Assembly (NCBI GenBank): GCA_016200005.1
Contig: JACQFP010000055.1
Span: forward strand, 1 to 37,024
Reading direction: 5' to 3'
Length of the DNA: 37,024 nucleotides
DNA from: Verrucomicrobiota bacterium
Lineage (GTDB): Bacteria; Verrucomicrobiota; Verrucomicrobiia; Limisphaerales; PALSA-1396
The translations under genes were made by a program, and so were the position numbers. Below are positions 25,642-32,397 of this stretch, one piece after another; within the stretch, counting starts at the first letter, position 1; each line of letters starts with the position of its first letter. The notes beneath the pieces are model-generated. The model did no database searches. It worked only from the letters and a program-made list of their open reading frames with translations, and was not told where the DNA came from.

Positions 25642-25653
25642 AAATGGTTTTGG
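25642..25653 (-). promoter_or_regulatory. Shared leader element CCAAAACCATTT
   Basis: Same 12 bases and same six-base distance to the ATG as at 20770-20781 before the other S8 gene. The neighbouring bases are not conserved. Confidence 0.4.
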
Positions 25654-25703
25654 CTGAGTTCAATTATTGATTTCATTGGTGCTGGTTTCGGGCACGGAGA
25701 TGT

Positions 25704-25732
25704 AATCGCACGCGGCGCGAAAATCTTTCACG
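25704..25732 (-). promoter_or_regulatory. Bipartite ECF-type promoter candidate, S8 operon 2
   Basis: CGTGAAAGA (25732-25724), 11 bases, CGTGCGATT (25712-25704) on the minus strand, 68 bases before the ATG at 25635. It lies in the 71-base block (25687-25757) that is almost identical to the one upstream of the other S8 gene. Confidence 0.65.
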
Positions 25733-25746
25733 GAAAATGGGGGGGC

Positions 25747-25811
25747 GTAACGCCGACATTCGTGTCGGCGCGGTTCAAGGTTGGACTCGCCGGTTGGAAA
25801 ACCGGCGTTAC
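25747..25811. repeat. Palindromic GTAACGCCG repeat, copy C, supplying the kinase stop codon
   Basis: The element runs from GTAACGCCGACATTCG to CCGGTTGGAAAACCGGCGTTAC. The kinase stop codon TAA (25810-25808 on the minus strand) is inside the terminal GTAAC, so the kinase now ends where the repeat begins. Confidence 0.6.
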
Positions 25812-28800
25812 TCGAACAACTGCGGCGCGCGGGCGCGGAGGGAGCGGCAGAGTTCGGCCAGTTCGTCGGGTTTCAGCGGGAGCAACACGCCGCTGGCGTT
25901 GAGCCGACGACCTGACGTCAACTTCGCGTAGTCGGCAAGCACGTCCGGGGCAAGACGCGATTCCTTGAGATCCCAGGCCCGGAGCTTGTTCGGCAGGCTG
26001 AGCGTGATGAGCCGGTTGTTCGCCACGAGATGCGCAAGGCGAACGTCACCGTTGTGCTTCAGCAGCGGCGTCACGGCTTCCCCGGTGGTGGAGTCCCAGA
26101 CACGCACGACATTTTCACCGCTGCGCGCCACGATGAACCGACCGTCCAAGCTCCACATCACCGTTCCAAGTGGCTTATCCCCGATGCGCAGCGGCGGCAG
26201 CGAGAGTTCGCCCGTGGACGCTTCCCATACCCTGACTTCCGGCGTGACTCCGGCCATGGCAATACGTTTGCCATCCGGACTCCAATCCACCCAGGTCAAG
26301 GCGCCGTCATGCCTGACGGGCGGACTTAGTGGCGCTCCCGTTTTTGTGCTCCAAACCCGTCCCCACTGTTCCGCGGTCACCGTGGCGAAACGCTCGCCGG
26401 CAGGATCGAATGCGAACGCGGTAACGGTGCCCGGTCCAATGGGCGTGGGAGTGATACTGCCGGTCACCAGGTCAAAAAGCGCAAAGCCAATGTCGCGGTG
26501 AACAATGAAGATGGTCCTTCCATCCGGGAACAAATCACCACTTTCGTCAATCGTCTCGGGTGCCGTCACTGAATGCTCCAATGCGCCGTCGTCAGTCCGC
26601 CAGGATCGAATCTGTCGGTCGCCACTAACGGTAATCAAACTCGCGCTGCCGGTAGCAAAACGCATATTCCGGATTTTCTGCGGATGCAAATGCCATGGGA
26701 ATCTGCCCGCGCCATTCTCGTCGTACCACATTTCCACGATCGCGCTACGGGGAGCAAAACCAGTATTCTGGATTTCCTTCGCATGCGGGAGCATCTGACG
26801 TCGGAGCTTCCCTCCCTCGTCGCGCCAAAGCTCCACGACAGACGATTCCAGTTTATTAGTCGGGGCGTAAGCTATCGCCCACTGGTGGTTGTCGGCTGAG
26901 AAAGTCCATTGATGCGGCGCGCAGTTGGTAGGTTTGGTGCCGGGCAGGTTCACTTCCGCCAGGCGCTCCACGTCCACCAACCGCACCGTTTCGTCGTCCA
27001 AGGGGATTAGGAACCGCCGCCGATCAGGGCTGAAGCCCTTCAGGAGTCTTTGCGGAGAACCTCTGCGAATGCCGGGAATGTTGGCATTGAAGCGATGGAC
27101 GGCGTCCTCCCGGCGGAGGTTCAACTTCCACAGCACGCACGCGCCTTCGTCGGTGATGGTCGCCAACTGCGATCCGTCCGGGCTGAGTGCGATATCCAGA
27201 ATCTGCCGGCCATGCCGGAATGGAGGCGCAAGCATCTCACCCGTCTCGAGACTCCAGAGGCCATCGATTCTGTCCCGGCCGCCGAACATGACGCGGCGGC
27301 TGTCCTGAGTTGCGGCCCAGGTGCCGTGCGGCTTGTCGAGCCGTATCGCCGGCAAAAGCTCGGCTTGGGTATCCAAGTCAAACACCCGCATTTGCCCGCC
27401 GAACGAGGAGAACAGACGCCGGCTCGGCACCTGATCAATCCAAAATGCTCCGCTGGCGCCTGACGCTTCGATCGGTTTGCCGACACTGGTTAAGGTCTCA
27501 GTGCTCCAAATGCGGATAAAATCGTTGGTCACGCCATCACGGACGATTTCCTCTCGGATGGCGAGCCGCTGTCCATCCGGGCTGAGGGCAGGAAAGTGCT
27601 GCTCCAGTTGAAACGGAAGCGGAGCACCAACTGGTTCACCAGAAGGCAGACGCCACAACCGGATTGTCCCATCCTCGCTGGTCGAAGCCAGCAAGTTGCC
27701 GTCGGTGCTGGTGGAGAACGCAAGAATGTTGTTGGTATGGCCTTTCAGGGCCGCGACCTGACTTCCGTCACGAACATCAAGCACCCGGATGACGTAATCC
27801 GATTCAGCCGTCACCAACCAACGACCATCTCCAATGAGCGCTGCGAGGGCGAGATTGGTGGCGACTTTTGTGAAAAGCCGTTGCCCCGTGGCTACATCAA
27901 TGACCGCCGCACTGGTGGTGCGAATTCGTTCGGAAGGACTGACGCCTCCACCGTACAAAGTGTCCACGCACAAGCGCCGACCATCGGACGTGAAACTCAT
28001 CTGAGGGATTCCATCGCTCTCCAGACGCAAAGGCTTCCAAAGTGGCTCACCCGTTTGGACATCCCACAGGTGGACCCAACCCCATTCTGTGCCAATGGCC
28101 AATCGCTTTCCATCCGGGCTGAACGCCATGGATCTGACGGGATGCTCGTGAACCAGGACTTGTGCCGGGCGCGGCATCTGATTCAGCGTTTGCTGGATGC
28201 GGATGCGGTGGATGGTTTCCTCGGCGGAATTATTTGTGACCAGCGGCAGCGCATCGGCAAACCAGAGTAGCGCGCCCGCAGGATCGCCATCGTCGAGCAG
28301 GCGCACGCCGTTGGCCACGTCCAGCCGGACGATGCGCTGACGGTTTTCCTCGGCCAATCGCGCGTTCTCGGCCGCGAGGCGGCGGGCTTCACGAGTTTGT
28401 TTTTGCTGCCAAAGCCAAGCACTCGCTGCGAGCACGGCCAGGGCGGTCACAAGGGCGCCGGCCCGCGCCAGCGTGCGCACGCGGCGTTCGACGGTCCGCA
28501 TCCGGCTGACCGATTTGCCGCTCTGGAGCAAGGCGAGATCGGCGTGGAGTTCGGCGGCGGTTTGGTAACGTTGCTTGAGATCGGCGTGGCAGGCGCGGAC
28601 GATTATTTCGTTCAACTCCGCGAGTTGGGCGCGCTCGGCGGCGGGTTGCGCGATGAGGTTCGTCGGCAGTTCGGGATATTCCTGGCGGTCGCGGCCGGTG
28701 GCCATTTCGTAGAGCACTTTTCCAAGACTGAAGATGTCGGCCTGAGCGGTGCCCGGTCCTTCGGGCGGCAGATAACCTTCCGTGCCCACGAGCGACAGCG

Positions 28801-29479
28801 TGGCCTCGGCCTGCGCCACGAGGCCGATGTCGGCGAGCTTTGGAATGCCGTTCACGAAGACAATGTTTGACGGCTTGATGTCACGGTGAACGAGTCCGTG
28901 GCGATGCAAGTGGTCGAGCGCAGTGGCAGGGGCGAGGCCGATTTGCAGGCATTCGTCGAACGGAAGGCAGCCGCGTTGCAGGAGATCGGAACGCAAGGTG
29001 CGGGGGGAGTAGGAACTGGAGTATTGGAGTGTTGGAGTAGTGGAATCTTGAGCCGACGCTCGTTGCCCATCACTCCGACACTCCATTACCCCATCACTCC
29101 GTTCCGCCGCGTCTGCCAGTTCCATGACGTAGTAGAAATGGCCGGCGGCATCGTTACGACCAACGTGCAGCACGTTGAGCTGGCTGGGGTGCGTTCGGGA
29201 AATCGGCTCGAAGCGGCGAATGCCTTCGAACTCGCGTTCGTATGGACGGTCGTGATCAAACGCGGCGCGGTGGACAATCTTCACCGCCCGCCAGGTGCCG
29301 AGGGCGTTGCGAGCGAGCCACACCTCCCCGTAACTGCCGCGTCCAATCCTCCGGATCAGTTCATGGTCAGGAATGACCGGCGGCGCGAGAGGCGTGTCGG
29401 CAATCGCCTCCGACGCCGGCGACATTGTGCTGCCGAGGTCGTTCAGCATTTTGTCGCGTGCGTTGGGGTCGGCGTTCAT
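25808..29479 (-). CDS. Transmembrane Ser/Thr protein kinase with WD40 repeats
   Basis: About 1223 residues from the ATG at 29479 (the frame opens at a TTG at 29500). In numbering from 29500: glycine loop GRGSYGEVW (53-61), Lys74 in AVKIV, HRDIKPSN with Asp207, DIG at 224-226 where most kinases have DFG, and GTEGYLPPEGPG. One membrane helix (about 345-364) and a short charged coil (366-390) lead to a long WD40 region (about 430-1200: FSPDGKRLAIGTEWGWVHLWD and many more). The kinase would face the cytoplasm and the WD40 part probably the periplasm. About 33 residues after YYVMELADAAE come from an inserted repeat. It is third in the sigma factor operon, so it is a likely controller of that sigma factor. 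Confidence 0.9.
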   Translation of the reverse strand: MNADPNARDKMLNDLGSTMSPASEAIADTPLAPPVIPDHELIRRIGRGSYGEVWLARNALGTWRAVKIVHRAAFDHDRPYEREFEGIRRFEPISRTHPSQLNVLHVGRNDAAGHFYYVMELADAAERSDGVMECRSDGQRASAQDSTTPTLQYSSSYSPRTLRSDLLQRGCLPFDECLQIGLAPATALDHLHRHGLVHRDIKPSNIVFVNGIPKLADIGLVAQAEATLSLVGTEGYLPPEGPGTAQADIFSLGKVLYEMATGRDRQEYPELPTNLIAQPAAERAQLAELNEIIVRACHADLKQRYQTAAELHADLALLQSGKSVSRMRTVERRVRTLARAGALVTALAVLAASAWLWQQKQTREARRLAAENARLAEENRQRIVRLDVANGVRLLDDGDPAGALLWFADALPLVTNNSAEETIHRIRIQQTLNQMPRPAQVLVHEHPVRSMAFSPDGKRLAIGTEWGWVHLWDVQTGEPLWKPLRLESDGIPQMSFTSDGRRLCVDTLYGGGVSPSERIRTTSAAVIDVATGQRLFTKVATNLALAALIGDGRWLVTAESDYVIRVLDVRDGSQVAALKGHTNNILAFSTSTDGNLLASTSEDGTIRLWRLPSGEPVGAPLPFQLEQHFPALSPDGQRLAIREEIVRDGVTNDFIRIWSTETLTSVGKPIEASGASGAFWIDQVPSRRLFSSFGGQMRVFDLDTQAELLPAIRLDKPHGTWAATQDSRRVMFGGRDRIDGLWSLETGEMLAPPFRHGRQILDIALSPDGSQLATITDEGACVLWKLNLRREDAVHRFNANIPGIRRGSPQRLLKGFSPDRRRFLIPLDDETVRLVDVERLAEVNLPGTKPTNCAPHQWTFSADNHQWAIAYAPTNKLESSVVELWRDEGGKLRRQMLPHAKEIQNTGFAPRSAIVEMWYDENGAGRFPWHLHPQKIRNMRFATGSASLITVSGDRQIRSWRTDDGALEHSVTAPETIDESGDLFPDGRTIFIVHRDIGFALFDLVTGSITPTPIGPGTVTAFAFDPAGERFATVTAEQWGRVWSTKTGAPLSPPVRHDGALTWVDWSPDGKRIAMAGVTPEVRVWEASTGELSLPPLRIGDKPLGTVMWSLDGRFIVARSGENVVRVWDSTTGEAVTPLLKHNGDVRLAHLVANNRLITLSLPNKLRAWDLKESRLAPDVLADYAKLTSGRRLNASGVLLPLKPDELAELCRSLRARAPQLFE
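29006..29101. repeat. Palindromic GGAGT repeat inserted in frame in the kinase domain
   Basis: GGAGTATTGGAGTGTTGGAG on one side (about 29019-29038) is matched in inverted form by ACACTCCATTACCCCATCACTCC on the other (about 29078-29100). The insert encodes roughly residues 134-165 of the kinase (RSDGVMECRSDGQRASAQ and onward), a low-complexity loop placed after the hinge. The frame is kept on both sides. Confidence 0.6.
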
Positions 29480-29496
29480 CGGTCGAGGAGAGTATC

Positions 29497-29676
29497 TCAA
29501 CTATGCCGGCGGGCGGGCAGCGTGGCAAACGCGGCATCGCGCTTCAACTCGCGCATCGCCTCGCGGACCAGCGCACGGCGGAAGGCGTAAGCATTGCGGC
29601 GCGGGGTAATCCGGTAACGGCGGATCGGCTGGCGCGGCCGGAGCCAGGTGAGGAAGTAATGGAAACGGGCGGTCAT
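29497..29676 (-). CDS. Small basic protein (59 aa) between the sigma factor and kinase genes
   Basis: ATG at 29676 and TGA at 29497-29499 give 59 residues (start MTARFHYFLTWLRPRQPIRR, end FATLPARRHS). The ORF fills the gap between the sigma factor stop (29684, seven bases before) and the kinase ATG (29479, 17 bases after), so the three genes would be translationally close. It is very rich in Arg (about one residue in four) with a few aromatics and no predicted membrane helix. I do not recognise the family. The placement suggests a role with the sigma factor or kinase. No strong ribosome binding site is visible, and a chance ORF in GC-rich DNA is not excluded. Confidence 0.55.
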   Translation of the reverse strand: MTARFHYFLTWLRPRQPIRRYRITPRRNAYAFRRALVREAMRELKRDAAFATLPARRHS

Positions 29677-29683
29677 GATGCTT

Positions 29684-30343
29684 TCACGCTTCCGCCTCCA
29701 TAAGTTTCCGCAGTTTCTCGGTTTCCTGCTTGATCAGCGCGGTAACGCGGTGTTTGGCGAGGTAAACTTGGGCGATGTTGGCATGGAGCGTTTTCGCGAC
29801 TTCGCCGACGGGCCATTCCTTCAGCACGTAGAGATCGAACATTTGAAACTGTTTGGCGCCGACGCGCTGTTTCACCCGTTCAATCGCGGCGTCGGCGAGG
29901 TTTTTCGCCCATTCTTCGTCCCACACTTCGTCCACGACGCTGGCTTCAGGCGCGGGAATTTTTTCCACGAGAGGCGTAAGTTCGGTGTCCTCGCCGTCGG
30001 AAGCAGGCTCGGCGAAAGGCAGGCGACGACGACGCAGGTGATCGGCGACGCGCCGTTGCACGATCAACTTGAGCCACGCCTTGAACGAACTGCCTTCCGC
30101 CGCCTTGAAGCGTCCCTCGCGCAAGCCCTTGGCCACGGCCACCACGGTTTCCTGCACCATGTCCCGCGCGTCATCGTCCGAGAGGCCGGCCTTGAGGGCG
30201 ACGCTGTAAAGGAATTTCCAGTAGGTGTCGAAGAAATCGCGCCAGCTTTCCTGATCGTCCCAGCGCTTGAGACGGCTCAGGAGGCTCAGCCGCGTGGGGA
30301 TGAATTCATCCCCGGCGGAATTGCTGTGGGCAGATTGCACCAC
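29684..30343 (-). CDS. ECF-type RNA polymerase sigma factor
   Basis: A 219-residue sigma-70 family protein lacking region 1 and most of region 3. Region 2 spans about 30-105 (FFDTYWKFLYSVALKAGLSDDDARDMVQETVVAVAK ... WLKLIVQRRVADHLRRRR). Region 4 is about 150-210 (FQMFDLYVLKEWPVGEVAKTLHANIAQVYLAKHRVTALI). The start shown is a GTG at 30343, followed by a second GTG. The protein resembles verrucomicrobial ECF factors paired with Ser/Thr kinases, and the kinase gene is indeed in the same operon. No anti-sigma factor gene is adjacent. A bipartite motif shared with two S8 protease operons lies directly upstream, suggesting that it drives its own gene and theirs. Confidence 0.92.
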   Translation of the reverse strand: MVQSAHSNSAGDEFIPTRLSLLSRLKRWDDQESWRDFFDTYWKFLYSVALKAGLSDDDARDMVQETVVAVAKGLREGRFKAAEGSSFKAWLKLIVQRRVADHLRRRRLPFAEPASDGEDTELTPLVEKIPAPEASVVDEVWDEEWAKNLADAAIERVKQRVGAKQFQMFDLYVLKEWPVGEVAKTLHANIAQVYLAKHRVTALIKQETEKLRKLMEAEA

Positions 30344-30349
30344 GGATAG

Positions 30350-30378
30350 AATCGCACGAAGGCGTGATTTCTTTCACG
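30350..30378 (-). promoter_or_regulatory. Bipartite ECF-type promoter candidate at the sigma factor gene
   Basis: CGTGAAAGA (30378-30370), an 11-base spacer and CGTGCGATT (30358-30350) on the minus strand, six bases before the GTG start. Spacer and flanks differ from the two S8 copies while the boxes are the same, which argues for function. If the second box is a -10 element, the transcript would be leaderless or translation would begin further inside. Confidence 0.6.
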
Positions 30379-30421
30379 AAAAATTTTGGAAAGTGATAAT
30401 GCCCATCGCAACTCCAGCCAT

Positions 30422-31255
30422 CTAACGCCCCCGCCTCAAGCTTTTCAGGTGATCAATCGAACGCCCGGCCTGTTCCACGGTCCCGCATTCCACCGACAGC
30501 ACGATGTCGCGTTTGGCACGACGGCAAATCTCAATCACCGCGGCCCAGTCAATCACACCATCACCGCAGGCGCAACCGACCGGCGTGCCGGTGACCTTGC
30601 CGCGCCCGGTTGAAGATTGCGCATCCGAGATGTCCTTGGCGTGCAAGTGCACGAGCCGATCCACGACGCGCTCCAGCCATTCCAGCGGATCGTGGCCGCA
30701 GAGGTGAGCGTTGCCGGTATCGAAGTTGATGCCGATGGCCGGGCTTTTCACCAACGAGTAAATGCGATCCAGACCGTCGGGCTGTTTGCTGTATTGCTGA
30801 TGCGGTTCAAGGCCGATGAGAATGCCGCGCGGCTCGGCGACTTTGGCGGCTTCCATCAATGTGTAGCGCATGAGCATGAAGTCCTCGGCCTCGGTGGTCC
30901 ACAGCGGCTTCGGACCTTCGTCGGTGTTCACCACCGGCGCGCCGCACTCGGCGGCGAAGCGGATGGCCTGCTTGAGATACTCGACGCTGATTTCCGGTTT
31001 GCAAAGCGGCGTGTGGGTCGAAAGGCCGGAGAGTTTCACGCCGAATTTTTCACAGGCGCGTTTGATGCGCAAAGGGTCGTCGAGCATCGACACGCTGTGG
31101 AAATAGCCGGCTTCGCTCAGCAGTTCGCGCCCCCAATGCACCATTGGCTCGACGTGCGTATAGCCGAGTTGCGCGGCCTTCTCCACGCCCCACTCAAACG
31201 GCTTGTCGTTGTGGCGGACGAATTCAAGGTTGATGCCGAAATAGATTTTGCCCAT
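30422..31255 (-). CDS. Sugar phosphate isomerase/epimerase (xylose isomerase-like TIM barrel)
   Basis: A 277-residue cytoplasmic TIM-barrel protein of the AP endonuclease 2/xylose isomerase-like fold. The metal ligands expected for this family are in place: E150 (GLEPHQQY), D179 (GINFDTGNAHL), H205 (LVHLHAKDI) and E256 (LSVECGT). It would isomerise or epimerise a sugar or keto-sugar. The start is well fixed: GGAGGT lies six bases before the ATG at 31255. It is 35 bases downstream of the DUF6807 gene and likely cotranscribed with it. A decayed relative of its C-terminus lies at 17845-17916. Confidence 0.9.
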   Translation of the reverse strand: MGKIYFGINLEFVRHNDKPFEWGVEKAAQLGYTHVEPMVHWGRELLSEAGYFHSVSMLDDPLRIKRACEKFGVKLSGLSTHTPLCKPEISVEYLKQAIRFAAECGAPVVNTDEGPKPLWTTEAEDFMLMRYTLMEAAKVAEPRGILIGLEPHQQYSKQPDGLDRIYSLVKSPAIGINFDTGNAHLCGHDPLEWLERVVDRLVHLHAKDISDAQSSTGRGKVTGTPVGCACGDGVIDWAAVIEICRRAKRDIVLSVECGTVEQAGRSIDHLKSLRRGR

Positions 31256-31290
31256 GGGTCACCTCCGGGTTGATTGGTTTACAGCGGCAC

Positions 31291-32277
31291 TCATTTGTTC
31301 GCCGCGGCGCTTGATTTTTCCCAAAGCTGGTGGCGGCGTTGCAGAAATTCGGCGGACTTGAAGGCCGGATAAACCGTCACGAGATAATCCACGCTGAACT
31401 TCTCACCGGCGGAATACTCCAGCGGCGCCTTGTCCAGACCCTGCGTCACGGAAAGGTAGGTGAATGGATCAAGCATGGAGAAAAATTTCGTATCCCCGCG
31501 CACTGACCCGGGCTGGGCGAACAACGCGACCATGATTTCGTGCCCGTCCAGCTTATGCGAAACGGTGCTCCACTTTGCGGCGATGACGTCGCGGTTGTTC
31601 GTTCGAGTGTACGGAACGTTGTCTGAGTTTTGGTGCCGGGCGACATGATCGAACGCCTGTGGCAGGCGCAGACCGAGGCCGTTGTATTCGCTGCCGTGCA
31701 ATTTCACCTTGGGTGCGCCGTGCCCAACTTCAAACTCACCGCGCCACTCCAACGCCACTTCCTGGTTTGCTTTGTCCACCGTGATTGTGAGCGTGCGTTT
31801 CTCCACCAGCAACGCGACCGGCGCCGTGTCGGGCACCACCTTGTCGGCGTCGCGCACCCAATGAATCAACTGCGTGAAGCTCGCCTGCGGCAGTCCAGCA
31901 GTGCTCTTGCCGGTGGACTGCGACAGCAGTTCGATCGACCGCTCATGTCCCGCCTCACCGACCTCCTCCCAAAAATTCACGCCATTGACGCGGATGGCAT
32001 ACATCAGTCCGTGATGATGCAGATGGTCGGCGGGTGCATCACGGAGGACATTGTCGCCGGCGAGCGTGTAAAGTTCCTTAACGTAAGGTTTGAACTGGTT
32101 CGACGCGAACGCATAGGTGAGCAGTTTTTGACCGTCGAAACTCCACTCCAGCCGGCCTTCCTCTGGTTTCACAACGGCGGTGATCTCCGCCGCGCTCACT
32201 TGCAAGGTAATGGCCAAAAGAATGACAGTTGAAAATACTGGAGCCGCGAGGAGTCGCCACCGAAAGTTGCTTTTCAT
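31291..32277 (-). CDS. Secreted DUF6807 (PmoA-like) protein
   Basis: The product has 328 residues with a signal peptide (LLAAPVFSTVILLAITLQVSAA). Family marks are the His-rich DHLHHHGLMYAIRVNGVNFW at 84-103, a central YNGLGLRLPQAFDH and the late MVALFAQPGS. Proteins of this family are often annotated as methane oxygenase PmoA but lack any relation to methane oxidation; they occur in carbohydrate loci of Planctomycetes and Verrucomicrobia and their reaction is unknown. The TTGA-N6-TCAA site lies 34 bases before the ATG. The isomerase gene follows. Confidence 0.82.
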   Translation of the reverse strand: MKSNFRWRLLAAPVFSTVILLAITLQVSAAEITAVVKPEEGRLEWSFDGQKLLTYAFASNQFKPYVKELYTLAGDNVLRDAPADHLHHHGLMYAIRVNGVNFWEEVGEAGHERSIELLSQSTGKSTAGLPQASFTQLIHWVRDADKVVPDTAPVALLVEKRTLTITVDKANQEVALEWRGEFEVGHGAPKVKLHGSEYNGLGLRLPQAFDHVARHQNSDNVPYTRTNNRDVIAAKWSTVSHKLDGHEIMVALFAQPGSVRGDTKFFSMLDPFTYLSVTQGLDKAPLEYSAGEKFSVDYLVTVYPAFKSAEFLQRRHQLWEKSSAAANK

Positions 32278-32311
32278 AATGCGAACCTTAACTGCGTGCC
32301 AGCAAGAATCC

Positions 32312-32325
32312 TTGATTCAGGTCAA
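32312..32325 (-). promoter_or_regulatory. Palindromic operator-like site TTGAC-N4-ATCAA
   Basis: In gene orientation TTGACCTGAATCAA, 34 bases before the DUF6807 ATG. It is the same 14-mer as at 36701-36714. It lies in the 120-base gap after the GH38-like gene. Confidence 0.55.
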
Positions 32326-32397
32326 CTGCGACAGAGGTTGAAACCGAACACAGCGAAAGCCACTCGACAAGAAGACTTGATCCGCACCGGGCGATGA

